Position numbers and translations under genes: made by a program | NCBI GenBank assembly: GCA_013180625.2 | Contig: SNVD02009873.1 | Location: 186,001-250,000 of the forward strand | Direction of reading: 5' to 3' | DNA: 64,000 nucleotides | DNA from: Boswellia sacra | Taxonomy: Eukaryota > Streptophyta > Magnoliopsida > Sapindales > Burseraceae | Shown here: piece by piece, positions 1-11,055 of the stretch | How positions within the stretch are numbered: the first letter of the stretch is position 1 | Layout of the letters: every line of letters begins with the position of its first letter | The notes under the pieces: model-generated | Told to the model about the DNA's origin: nothing | Seen by the model: the letters and a program-made list of their open reading frames with translations, nothing else | Database searches by the model: none

Positions 1-2225
1 TAATTTGTGAGTTTTAAGAATGGATTTTAACATTTTATTTGATGAGTTTAAATAAATTGATAGGGATGTAGAATATGTACTTGTGTAAGATATTAGAATA
101 TGAATATATATATATATGTATTAATTTTCAAGAATTTAATATTTAGATTTGATTTGTGGATTTTAAGAATTAGTTTTATTGTCATATTTTATAGATTTTG
201 ATGAATTGATTGTGGTAGAGAACATTATGCATTGTAAGTTATTAAAGATTATAATTTGAAGATGACACATTTTATTTGGGTTAGGCTTGTATTATTTTAT
301 GGGTTATATAAATGATTGTGATGTAAAAAAGTGTCAAAAATATTTTAGGGACATTTTAATATACTTGGATAAAGTTATAAATTATAATGATTTATAAAAT
401 AAATAAGTTGTTTATGATAAAATTATTTTAATAATGTATTCATCACTTATATTGATTGTATTGATTTATATCATATATATATGATCCTTACTCACCTTTT
501 AATCTATAGTGATACAGTTTTATTCTCCAACTCAATTGCTTGTATCTTTGGAGTCCACTTTTAGTCATGTAACAGCCATATCCGATTGTTGAGTTTGTAT
601 TGTATATAAATTATAATGGGGCAACTTCTTTTTTTTCTAAAATTTGAATAGGTTTGACTTAAACTGAAGTTTGAATATGTCTGACTATAAAAATCTGAAT
701 GATATATTTACTTTTTTATTTTAACATCTGAATTAAAATGTTTGAAAACTAATGGTTTTACGCATATATCTTTATTTATATATTATTTTCACTTATGATT
801 TTATTTTACATAGAAAAAGTACCAACATTTGTTCTGAATTTAATTTACGTAAATGTATATAATTGGGAAAGAAATTTTTTTTTTCTTTAAAGAACTTGAT
901 ATATAAACAAGTTAACTGAACATAAAATAATTTTTAAAATATATAGATAATCATAATATAAAATTAAAAATAAATAATAATATTTCAAAATTAAAATATT
1001 AGGTTACGTACAAATTGATCATAAATGAATTTTTATAAGACTATTTAAGAGAATAAAAAATAATAAATAATTCAAACATTTATATTCAGATAAAAGATAT
1101 AATTAATTGTTAGCTTTTTCTATTCAAATGAAAATAACTTAGATTAAGTTTTAAGTCAAAAAAGCAATCATTAAGAAAATATATGAAGTCTGAGAATAAA
1201 TTAAATTTAGACTTTAGACTAAATACAAGCAGCCCTTGAGTCTAGTTCTGTTGAATCACAATTTTAAAGTTATTGTGTTTGTTATGCGTAGGTAAGGCAA
1301 GCTAAGATGCAATGATGCAATCAACATTATTGCACCAACGATATTACATCACTTTGAAGTCATGGAAGCATTGCACCTATAAAGGTCCATGATATTATTA
1401 TTATAATGTAATTTATTTTATTAAATTTACAATAATTGATCTATGTTGAATGTAGATCAACAAATGAATCTTTAATTAAATATAAGCAATTAACTATTTT
1501 TTTATATCATCTTGCATAATTAAATTTACAGAATTTTTTGCAATGAAATAAAACATAGAAATAATACTTGAATATTTTGTATATTATAGTAAGATTAACT
1601 CATTAAATAAGTGATGGTTTTAAAAAATAGGGTTATCTTAACATGTGTCAATATTCTTTTTGAGAGATGGAAATTGGTATAATTGATTAAAACATCAGTA
1701 CTTTTTACTCAAAAGTTGTCTTACTCAATAGAAACTGCATGGATTTTAGTAAAATGATTAATTTAATACAGCTTTTACAATAAAATAATAGTTATTTAAA
1801 TAATAAAAACTGAACATGGACTTTGCAAGTCTTGCCAGTAATTAATATATCATGCAACGTCTAGCTAATTTTCATTAGAAAAAAAAAAAAAAAAATCAAT
1901 GCTAGCTTGGAGCAGATAAGGTTAATTGACACTATTCAAACAATGATTAAAGTAAGATCACAATTAATATATTCCAACGAACTAAAATTAAATTTTCAAT
2001 TAATAAAATGATTAAGTACCACCAGCTATAAATTTATTTCGGTTAACTAAAGTTTATGTTTAAATGAAAAACTGTAAGGAACTCCGATTTCATGAGCTTG
2101 CGTGTCCTTTGAAACATTTACTAATTTCATGCTAGTTGAAACTCATTTTTTTAGGTATTAGATTATAACTCGTTTAGTTGTATTATTAATTAACAGTAGT
2201 CTTTGTTCACCCTTCACAATTATTA
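1..2225. other. AT-rich intergenic DNA; right part matches the 3' flank of DUF4220 genes
   Basis: No coding region seen. The DNA is AT-rich with scattered homopolymers, including an A-run at about 1879-1895. The part from about 1858 to 2100 resembles the sequence downstream of both DUF4220 copies (about 24690-24905 and 57860-58016): shared words run in the same order, including a Leu/Ile-poor AT block followed by a conserved ACTCCCATT-like word. I infer that another DUF4220 unit lies just left of the window. Confidence 0.5.
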
Positions 2226-2233
2226 ACCGTAGC

Positions 2234-3054
2234 GAATGGCGGACTCAGAATTTGATTAAAGAGAGGACACCATTAATATTTTAATATTTATAATTTATTT
2301 GATAAACTTTAATAATATAATAAATTTTAAAAAAATAAAATAAAAATACACATACATGACCGACATTATGCCTATAACAGTTTGAAATTATAAAGAGTTA
2401 ATTTTCTTAAATTTGATATAAACTCAAAATAGTTTTTCGTTTAAAATATCTCTATATAACTGTTCAAAAAAGTTATTTTATAACATACATTACTTTTTAG
2501 CTAAAAAAGTACAAGCCAATGAAATAAAATAAAAATTCTCTTAGAAATTATTTCTTGAAAATATATTACTATTTTTAAAATCTAATTAATGCAAATAAAT
2601 AAAAAATAAAAAGAAAGACATCATAAAAATGTAATATATGGTTTTATTTTAAATTATAAAAGAAAGTCAGTTATTACCATATATGAGGATCATCAAATTT
2701 GTACTCTTTTAACAATAATTGATTGAGGTTTTTTTTAGACTGTAAAAAAAATTATATAAAGTAAAACATATATTTTACATGGAACCAAATAAATAAAAAT
2801 AGAAAATTAAATTATATTTATGAATCAGCTAATAAATTAAAATATAATATCAACTTAAATTATTGTACGCCTCAAATAGTTCAAGTGATTAGGAAAAAGA
2901 AAAGAGAAATGTAAAACTTAAATCGATTATTATTATTATTTTTTATTTTAATAAAGGAATGTAAAGGTATTAAAGCAAGGTAAAGGGGTTTTATTTAATT
3001 TTTTAAAATTGAGATGGGCCCAAGCCCCCCGGTCCTAGGGTAAGTCCGCTACTG
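2234..3054. mobile_element. Non-autonomous hAT-like DNA transposon (821 bp)
   Basis: The ends form an 11-bp imperfect inverted repeat (GAATGGCGGAC at the left, GTCCGCTACTG at the right). They are flanked by an 8-bp target duplication with one mismatch (ACCGTAGC at 2226-2233, ACCGTGGC at 3055-3062). Eight-bp duplications and CAGTGGCGG-like ends are typical of the hAT superfamily. The interior is AT-rich and has no transposase reading frame. A sibling with the same ends and internal words sits at 14942-15695. The family assignment is an inference from ends and duplication length. Confidence 0.8.
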
Positions 3055-3062
3055 ACCGTGGC

Positions 3063-5622
3063 AATTGGCCTGCTGCTAAACCATGAATAAAAAGATAAAT
3101 AAAATTTGGTTAATCAGACGTTAATTTAATATATAATAAAATCTTGATAATGAATGTTCGATAAGTTACTAACCTCGCTTAAAAAAAAAAAAATCTTTCA
3201 ATCTCAACTTGGCCATGTGTACTAAATTCTTTTTTCTCAAATCTTTTAATAATCACTCAAATTCTTAGGACCTAATGAAAATATGAATTAATAATTGATC
3301 AAATACATAAAATATAAAATATAAAATTTACAATAAAGGACTTTTATTATTGACAACTTCTATTTTCTCAATTTAGCTCTTTTCCAAAATATATCTCTGA
3401 AATAATTTTTTTCATTGCATCTCATTTGAACTCAACTTCATCATTAAGTTTTTAAAAAGGATACGTCACATCTGGTGTGTGTATATATAATTAGTTAATT
3501 GAGTATACTTAGCTAAGTATTTTGTTGGTTTTTACGTTATTTTTATTAAATTTATCTTTATTTTTTTCTTGTTGTCTGTAAAGGCAAAAACTGGATATAT
3601 GATGAAATTCAGGGACTTTGAGGAAAATATGCGAGAAAATCCTTAATTTTGGTGTAAAAGTCGTTGGAATAGTCTCAACATTTTGGACTTGCAGCATTGT
3701 TACTACTGAGCGAGAAAATTCTGAAGGAGGACGTTGAAGTCGTAGCATGAAAAAATGAAGCCGCAGCACTAGAACGTGAACTGTTTCGCGTGAAGTCTCA
3801 GCATCAGAGAAGTCAGGTTGTAGTATGAGGACATAAACACCTAATATAAATAAGGGTTTTTAGGGTTTTTCATAGGAGATTCACATTTTTCTCTTCTTGG
3901 TGGATCTTAATACTTTTTTGGTGTTTAGTTAATTTAATTATCTTTAATCTAATTTTAGTTAATTTTATTTTTTGAATTCAAATCCCTTCCATTTATTAAA
4001 TTTTCAAATAATTTGAAACTAAAATAATTTCAACAGTTAATAGGTGATAGTCCTTGTGGGATTGACATCCTTCTCCTTCATTATATTACTCGTTTAATTA
4101 TATGCATTTGCACATTTTTAACACACACACACATATAGACCTTTCTGTGTTTATGTATGTACATATGCATACTTTTTTTCTTCATGTTGTAGTAAGTAGT
4201 TATTTAAGGTTACTATTACTTGAAAGACCTTTTGGGGAAAACAATTGGCAAAATACAACAATCATCTGATCAGGATCATTATCAACAAAGATATCCATTG
4301 CCCTTAGATAATTTTTTCATCAATAGATAATTCTATCATTGTATCATTTTTACAAACATAAAACTCTTCTTAAATTAATTAATATTCATTTATCAATAAA
4401 TAAATAATCTCCTTAAAATAAAATTTTTAAAAGTATTCATTTGTAGAGGTTTTATAAAACATCGATAAATGAATGTTTGATAAAATACTAACTTTGATTA
4501 AATAATAAAGTCTTCCTATTCTAACTCAAACAAATGTATAAAATTGATAAATTCGTTAAATGCATAAGATAATATTGTTTTTTGAAATCATTCTCAACGA
4601 AAATATAAATTAATAATTGATTAAAAATATATGATTTTTTCTTGACAACTTTTTGTTTCTCAATTTTCTTGTTTTTTAAAATATGCATCTAAAGTTTTTT
4701 TTTTTTCCTATCCAAACGAGATTTAAACTCACCCTTATTAGTTCTTTGCAAAGCATGCACCACATTTGGTCTCTCTCTCTCTCTCTCTTTTGTTTCAATT
4801 AATGTTGTAGCAAGTAGTTATTTAAAGTTATTATTAATTAGATGAGCTCTTTCAAGATAGCATTTGGTAAAACATTATTATTTTTAACACTGACATGAAT
4901 CTTGATAATAATAAAATAATTTACAAGAAATTAAAACATAAAAATCTTCTTCAATTACTTGAATTATTGATTAATTTATCAATTAATAATTTATTAAATA
5001 GCCGCTATAAAATGATATTGTATTATTATTTTTAACACTTACATGAATCTTGGTTAAAAAAAATTAATTTACAAGTAATTAAAATATAAAAATCTTTTTA
5101 AATTAATGATTATTCATTTATAGATAAATGAACAATTATTTATTTATCAATGAATAAATAAACTCTATAAAATAATTTTTTTTTCATAGTCCAAGGCATT
5201 ACTGTAAATTATAACTACGAAAATTAAAATCTATTTAATCTTTAATGAGAGATCGGTTAAATCTGGCTGAAATCTGCAAGTATTAATACTATATTGGTTG
5301 CTAATTAATATAACCAAGTACATATAACAAATTTTGCGAACTTCCCTTCTGAATCTTCACAAAATGAAACAAAAGTGTCAATATTAATAAACGGCTAATG
5401 AAACATTAACAAGTTCACAACTACTCACTGCAATAAAGACCAATGAAAATACTAAGAGAGAATGCTGAACGATGTGTATTAAACTTTGCTTATACATGAC
5501 CTTGGAGATTTTACTATAGGATCACATCAATTTTCAACCCTCAACGCAGATAAACAGCTTATACTCTCTCCAGTTTCTCCTTTCTTTCTAGCTTATTGTT
5601 TGCTCTGTTCTAATAATTCTTT
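3063..5622. other. Gene-free upstream region of NLR1 with diverged direct repeats
   Basis: No credible gene. About 3140-3475 and 4455-4770 are diverged copies of one another, both ending near a CACATYTGGT word. About 4183-4225 matches 4801-4840, and about 4872-4965 matches 5021-5105. A CT microsatellite lies at about 4771-4788. A probable LTR remnant lies between the outer copies. The 180 bp before NLR1 contain a pyrimidine-rich leader, but no convincing TATA box was identified. Confidence 0.5.
3520..4125 (+). mobile_element. Possible Ty3/gypsy LTR remnant
   Basis: The stretch has an LTR-like order: a variable 5' part, a TATA-like word (CTAATATAAATAAGGG at about 3841), a pyrimidine-rich tract, then a CCTTGTGGGATTGACATCC-like word near 4053. 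That last word resembles the CTGTGGGATCGACA word common near the 3' end of plant gypsy LTRs. No internal domain, partner LTR or target duplication was found, so this may be a solo LTR or a chance resemblance. Confidence 0.35.
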
Positions 5623-8600
5623 ATGGATGAAAAAACGTTTGTTTCTCGCTTGATTCAGAAATTAGAAGATCTTCTCTTCAAGGAAGCCATAAAAGCGAAT
5701 CCAAGGTTTGTAGACGAAGTCCAGAAAGCTATCAAACATCTTGAGGAGCGAAAGCAATCCTTGCAAGATTCAGAAGACCAAAACGATGTCTTATCTGTTC
5801 TACCAGCAGTTTACTCCGCCAAGGATATCATCGACCCCTTGCTTAAAAGAAAAGAATTTCAGCTTCAGCCGACTAGAAAGGGAAAGATTAATGATTTCAA
5901 GAAGATGGTCCAGCATCCTTTCACGTGCTTTAAGTCTTCGGATAACCAGGATCCATCCACCCTTCAGTTGGTGAAACTCCAAAATGAGATCAATGCCCTG
6001 TTCAACTCCAATGATCACTTGGTGGAGAAGAATGAAACTGAGACTGTGAATAATATTGAAGATACTCTGATTGGCTTCAGCAATGGCGCTACATCGAGCT
6101 ACTTTCTAAAGGAGGAAGGTAGGCAAAGGCAGCAGCAGCTTTGGGAAAGACGTTTTGTGGATTATTTGAACTATGAAGAAAATTTTGTTGGGCAACAACA
6201 AATCGATGAGTTGGTAACTCTATTGAAAATCCCTAAAGAGAGATCAACTCCTAAAAAGAACAACAGTGATATGTCTAGTACTCATGATCAGTCTCGTGAA
6301 GGTACCGAGAAGAATACTGCTGAGCAAGATGGTGATCATTCTACTAAAGCCAATGCAGAGGATGGTACGCAAGGTAGTGAAACAATTGTTGGTGGTCCCG
6401 AGCAACAGATAAAGAAGTTAATCCCTGGAAAGAAACGCAATCGTGATCCCTCAAGTACTCATGATCATCCTAGGGACGGTATCGGAAAGAATATTATGGC
6501 TGCTGAGCAAGATAGGGATCAGTCTACTAAGGTCAATGCAGAGGCTGATAATGGAGCTTCCGCCAAAACAGTTTACAATCACAGTGATTGCAAGAACTCT
6601 GACCGTGATGCCAGTGATGATAAGTCTAGGATATCTCCAAGGGATACTTTTGAAGGAGGCCAGTCCATTTCCCCAGTGGAAATATTCTCATGTAGGTTTC
6701 TGAGAAAGAAAGTAATCACTCTATTTCAACCCTTAATTGATTTCATTGATGATGAAGAAAGTAATGGGGATAGGGTCCCTGAGCAAGACGGTAATCCCTC
6801 GAATATTGAAGTTAGCACGGTGGCTGCTGACAAAATACTGGAGAAGTTCCCTGGACAAGACAGTAATGACTCTTCTAATCAAGTTACGGCAGTCAATGCA
6901 ACGGCTGGTGAGAGAGATTCGGGCATATCAACTCGAAATCATAGTGATCAACAGCCCCCAGTTCCCCAATCCAGTGGTGATCAAGGAGAAATCGTGGAGG
7001 AAGTTTCTGAGCGAGACAGTAGTGATCACCCTAGTAATCAAGTTACCGCAGGGGCTCGAGAGGAAACAGACCATCAGTCTAGTGATGAAACTAACGACGT
7101 TTCTGAACAAGGCAGTAATCACTCAACTAATCAAGTTATCGAAGTGGTTGGGGAAGCTGGCTCCGGCAGATCGACTCTGGCAAGAACAGTGTACAATAGA
7201 ATTGATGTGAAGCGGCATTTCACGGAACGCGCTTGGGTTCGTGTTTCTTCTGATTCAAAGGCTAAAGATGTGTTGCTTGGCATACTCTCACAAACTAGAC
7301 AAGGTTTGCCTAATCATGAGATGTTAGAAACATTATCAGAAGAAGAATTGATGCATTATCTCAAAGAACGCATAAAAAACAAAAACTATCTTATTGTCAT
7401 CGAGGATGTAGAGACACCTCGAGTTTGGAGAGCTGTACGAGACGCACTTAATTATTTCGTATGTCGCGGTGGAAAAATAATTATAACTAGTTGCAAAACA
7501 AATAATGCTGATTCAAGTCTTCGTAGGCAGTCATTAAGCGATGACGAGAGCTGGAAACTATTTTCAAAGAGGGTACAATTAGAAGAAGATCCAAAAACTG
7601 AAAGCCAATTAAAGGAAGAAATCCTGAAAGTCTGTGGCGGTTTACCTTTACGACTTGTCTTGCTGGCTGGTTTGTTGTCGACCAAAGAACAATCTGAGTG
7701 GTCAAGAGTGATCGAGATCGCAAATAAGGATAATGTAGATGTCTTGGACTTAAGCTATAATGATCTACCTCAACAGCTAAAGCGATGTTTTCTGTACATG
7801 GGGCTCTTCCCAAAAGAATATGAGATTCCTGTGAGGAGGTTAATTCATCTATGGTGTGCTGAGGGATTCGTGAGTCCAAATTCTGAAGAAATGGCACTTG
7901 AAGATCTGGCACAACTCTACTTTCAAGAACTAGTCATCAGAAACATGATCCAAGTAAGATGGAGGTTAGACGGAATCCCCAAAACATGTCGTATGCATGG
8001 TCGTCTACATGATATCTTCTCTCAAAGAGCAGAGGATATAGGATTCCTTCACCGTGATCATTTCCGGTCATCTCATGCATCGGCAAAAGAGCCAACATTT
8101 GCAGTTCGGCGATTGGCCGCAGATTACTTGCGCATCAAGAACTTCATCTCTTCGTTTCCTGAATTACAGCACCTACGTTCTTGTGTAGTCTTGGACAGCC
8201 GGGTACGAGGAATACCCGCTAGTGATATTTGTGGGTTTCTTAACAAGATTATGGTTAACAGAGACTTTGGGTTGCTGACGGTACTTGATCTGGAGGGTGT
8301 ATATAAACCTAACTTCTTTGATGCCCTCGAAAAACTTCTGCAGTTAAGGTATCTAGGCCTGAGATCAACTTTTATAGATTCTCTTCCAGATTCTGTAGGC
8401 AAACTGCTGCATTTAGAGACTTTAGACCTGAAACACACTAAAATAAGGGAATTGCCTCCTTCTATATGGGAAGCAAAAAAGCTGCAACATCTCTATTTGG
8501 ACTGGAGTCATCCTGGGATAGTCGTAGACTCGTCTTTTTCAAAATCGCCTTTCAACCTGCGTACATTATGGGGGCTATGCATCAAAGATCACAGCAATGT

Positions 8601-9261
8601 AAAATACGACTTCAAAGGTAACTTCACAAGACTCAGAAAGATGGGGCTCACTTGTCTTTCACCATCCGCCTCAAAGATAGCAAATCATCTGATCCAACTT
8701 CAATCCTTAAAACTGAAGTACGAGGGCTTTGGTTCACGCCTCCAATTGCAGAGCTTCGAAAAGCATGACAAACTGCAGGAACTCTATTTGAGGGGACCAC
8801 TAGAAAAATCAGTAATTAATGTTCATTTCTTTCCTCCTAACCTCAAGATCCTAACTTTGTCTTTGTCACTACTGGAAGACGATCCAATGCCGGAGCTGGG
8901 GAAGTTGCCTAACTTGAACATCCTTAGGCTTTTCGGTTGTTCATACAGGGTTAAAAAAATGAATTGTTCCTCGGGAGGATTTCCCAAACTCCGTGTTTTG
9001 AAGCTGTGGAAGCTAGCGGCTCTGGAACATTTGACAGTGGAGGAAGGAGCCATGCCTTGCCTTAGAGAAATAGAAATCAGGGAATGCTTTGGACTGCAGC
9101 CGCCGGAAGGGTTGAAACTTTTGACCACTCTGAAGGAACTAGTTTTTAAGGAAAGTATTATCCCTCGGGCGTGGGAAGAAAAAAGATTAGAAAGAGTGCT
9201 GGGAAGGAATTTATACATAGAAATTAATAAAGTTAGAAATGAGTATCCAAGTTTGGGGTAA
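5623..9261 (+). CDS. NLR1: CC-NB-ARC-LRR disease-resistance-like protein with degenerate NB-ARC motifs
   Basis: Intronless 1212-residue intracellular immune receptor of the RPP13/RPP8-like CC-NLR type. The ATG at 5623 is chosen because NLR2 and NLR3 start with the same MDxxT context. Order: an Rx-like N-terminal helical domain (1-150) with a weak EDVID-like AKDIID; a VG...ELV motif at 189-196; a 320-residue hydrophilic repeat-rich linker; a P-loop GEAGSGRST at 510-518; kinase-2 LIVIEDV at 590-596; RNBS-B IIITSCK near 619-625; GGLPL at 672-676; CFLYMGLFP from 722; MHG at 791-793; then leucine-rich repeats to the end. Key oddities: Walker A Lys is Arg516, the RNBS-B Arg is Cys, and MHD reads MHG. 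The frame is otherwise open. Known family role: pathogen sensing by nucleotide-controlled oligomerisation. Whether this copy can bind or hydrolyse ATP is doubtful. Confidence 0.93.
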   Translation: MDEKTFVSRLIQKLEDLLFKEAIKANPRFVDEVQKAIKHLEERKQSLQDSEDQNDVLSVLPAVYSAKDIIDPLLKRKEFQLQPTRKGKINDFKKMVQHPFTCFKSSDNQDPSTLQLVKLQNEINALFNSNDHLVEKNETETVNNIEDTLIGFSNGATSSYFLKEEGRQRQQQLWERRFVDYLNYEENFVGQQQIDELVTLLKIPKERSTPKKNNSDMSSTHDQSREGTEKNTAEQDGDHSTKANAEDGTQGSETIVGGPEQQIKKLIPGKKRNRDPSSTHDHPRDGIGKNIMAAEQDRDQSTKVNAEADNGASAKTVYNHSDCKNSDRDASDDKSRISPRDTFEGGQSISPVEIFSCRFLRKKVITLFQPLIDFIDDEESNGDRVPEQDGNPSNIEVSTVAADKILEKFPGQDSNDSSNQVTAVNATAGERDSGISTRNHSDQQPPVPQSSGDQGEIVEEVSERDSSDHPSNQVTAGAREETDHQSSDETNDVSEQGSNHSTNQVIEVVGEAGSGRSTLARTVYNRIDVKRHFTERAWVRVSSDSKAKDVLLGILSQTRQGLPNHEMLETLSEEELMHYLKERIKNKNYLIVIEDVETPRVWRAVRDALNYFVCRGGKIIITSCKTNNADSSLRRQSLSDDESWKLFSKRVQLEEDPKTESQLKEEILKVCGGLPLRLVLLAGLLSTKEQSEWSRVIEIANKDNVDVLDLSYNDLPQQLKRCFLYMGLFPKEYEIPVRRLIHLWCAEGFVSPNSEEMALEDLAQLYFQELVIRNMIQVRWRLDGIPKTCRMHGRLHDIFSQRAEDIGFLHRDHFRSSHASAKEPTFAVRRLAADYLRIKNFISSFPELQHLRSCVVLDSRVRGIPASDICGFLNKIMVNRDFGLLTVLDLEGVYKPNFFDALEKLLQLRYLGLRSTFIDSLPDSVGKLLHLETLDLKHTKIRELPPSIWEAKKLQHLYLDWSHPGIVVDSSFSKSPFNLRTLWGLCIKDHSNVKYDFKGNFTRLRKMGLTCLSPSASKIANHLIQLQSLKLKYEGFGSRLQLQSFEKHDKLQELYLRGPLEKSVINVHFFPPNLKILTLSLSLLEDDPMPELGKLPNLNILRLFGCSYRVKKMNCSSGGFPKLRVLKLWKLAALEHLTVEEGAMPCLREIEIRECFGLQPPEGLKLLTTLKELVFKESIIPRAWEEKRLERVLGRNLYIEINKVRNEYPSLG
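6187..7149 (+). repeat. Expanded repeat linker of NLR1 (VG motif to P-loop)
   Basis: Codes for about residues 189-509, rich in Asn, Asp, Gln, Ser and Glu. The VG...QQ motif occurs at 189 and again at 256, a 67-residue period. The DNA word AGTACTCATGATCA recurs at 6277 and 6454. Residues 307-324 (EADNGASAKTVYN...DCK) look like a decayed copy of the true P-loop region at 511-530 (EAGSGRST...ARTVYN...DVK). Further EQD/GQD...NQV units occur before the true P-loop. The region is predicted by eye to be disordered. Confidence 0.75.
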
Positions 9262-10061
9262 CGTCTAATTGTCTTTAAAGTTCGCATCCCATTACTGATT
9301 TGCAAAAGGCATGGTCCAAGAGCATGAATCTGCGTCTGGAATTGGATTTCTTCAAGATTGTATTTCTATAATTTTGTTTTCGTTGAATTATTGTTTCGAA
9401 TTAATCGACCTTAATTACCGAAATTCTCTTCCTGGATATTAATAACGAAGTCATTATTGAACTACTAGCAAGTGAATTTATTTTACTTTTACTTTTTGGT
9501 AATAGTATACGTTTACGCTTTAATTGTACGAGTGCATGTGCATTAAACACAGGACACCAAATATTCAACCAAGCTAACTTTCACGCGCACGTGACTTGCA
9601 CTCTTCATACTTGCACTCACTAAGCTGACTTTACTCGTTATAATACTATCACACTTCTTAATTGCATGCACAGCTAGTTTCTCACCTCGCTAGCTTAGAC
9701 CACTAGCTCACCAACCCACAAGCTAACACTCAATTATATCTCTTCTCTCTTTGCTTCCCGTTGCATGCAAGGTCTTCTATTTTATAGGCAGCTAAAGTCG
9801 ATTTAGTAACCCACATTCACCATCTCCATTGAAGCTGTGCAAGTTGCAAGAATTGTCCAGAATGTCGGTGAAGCAATGGCTGATAATTCAATTGAATATT
9901 CTAGATTATGCCAGCAGATTGGAATAGAGAGGTGGTGATGATGAAGTTTTTGGATTAGCCGAGAAAGAGAGAGGCGGTGATGACTGATTTTAATAATCAT
10001 CTACTTCAAATATCAACTATAGTTTATGAATTTGCGTGTATAGATTTATTAAATAGAGGTG
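9262..10061. other. Intergenic, downstream of NLR1
   Basis: Presumed 3' untranslated region of NLR1 followed by non-coding sequence. Around 9570-9780 it is less AT-rich, with repeated GCATGCA-type words and TTGCACTC repeats. No gene, RNA gene or element end was recognised. The decayed copia element begins at about 10062. Confidence 0.4.
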
Positions 10062-10396
10062 TGACACATGTACAAGACACTAACCATCACCACTAACCAT
10101 CACCACATCTCACGGTGCTACCTACCTTACCTATTCATTCCACTTGCTATCACATTAATTAAGTTTCCATCGGATGTTAAGGCGGTAGAATGCAATAAAT
10201 ACAAGCCTTTGGGCTTTGATACATTCGTATCAAATTGAAAGAAAAGCAATAAGCACTTGTTCTATCTCTCTCTCTCTCTTTTTCCATTACAATCATCCTA
10301 CTTAGATTTCTTGTAGTTTTCCTCCCAAACTTTTGTTACACTTTACTTATTTGATTTTATCGCACTTTATGAGCACGAATTGTTATCAAGAGGTAT
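10062..10396 (+). repeat. 5' LTR-like copy of the old copia element (approximate ends)
   Basis: Matches 16808-17140 over about 330 bp with many substitutions and small indels. Shared marks are TGACAYATGTA at the left, CACGGTGCTAC, AATTAAGTTTCCAT, the TATA-like AATAAATACAAG at about 10194, and AGAAAAGCAATAAGCACT. A degenerate primer-binding-like word (TGTTATCAAGAG) follows near 10381. The first about 30 bp of the 3' LTR have no clear counterpart here, so this copy may be truncated or diverged at its left end. Confidence 0.65.
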
Positions 10397-10593
10397 ATTA
10401 CTTTTCACCTCACTATCTTCTTTTCTTTTATTATTAAATTAATTTCTACATTCTTAATTTATACATATTAATATTAAATGTATGTTAAATACCTTGTGAG
10501 TATACTCTCGGGTAGTTATTATATTAGATATTCCACATCAAAAAATAAGACTAGTTTTATATTATTAAAAATCATCTTATTTATATTATCCAT

Positions 10594-10906
10594 CTTACTT
10601 TATTATCATTTACATTCTCAATTTATTTGTTTAGCCATGACTTAAAGTTTTGTGGCCTAAATTTACTTAGCCGCAACTTTAAGTTTTCCGGCAATTAAGT
10701 GTTAAATTTATTATTGATTGTCATTTTGATGTTCTTTTTACGTTATCAATGTTGCTTTAACATTGTTGTTATTATAATAATAATAATTATTATTATTTTA
10801 TTTACATTTTCAATTTATTTGTTTAGCCGCGACTTAAAGTTTTCTAACCAAAATTTACTTGGCTGCGACTTTAAGTTTTCTAGTAATTAAATGTTTAACT
10901 TATATT
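10594..10906 (+). repeat. Pair of about 110-bp direct repeats in the old copia leader
   Basis: 10594-10715 and 10797-10906 share ordered words: ATTTATTTGTTTAGCC, GACTTAAAGTTTT, AAATTTACTT and a TTTAAGTTTTC tail. A TAATAATAATTATTATT stretch lies between them. They sit between the LTR-like copy and gag. They are probably a duplication within the element leader, or an extension of the LTR. Confidence 0.65.
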
Positions 10907-11055
10907 ACTTGTTCCTAACAAGATGTTATCAGTATGTTAAACTTGCATTTATTTTTTAATTACACTTTTTTTATTGTTATCATGTTGTTATTCCAACTCA
11001 GAACCTGAAGTTCTGATCTCTAATAAATAAATTCGTTCTTTTCTATTAATAGATA

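Noticed and set aside
10915..10940. Second primer-binding-like word in the old copia element
   Set aside because: The match (AAGATGTTATCAG) is weak and the LTR length it implies has no counterpart at the 3' end, so the boundary was left approximate.
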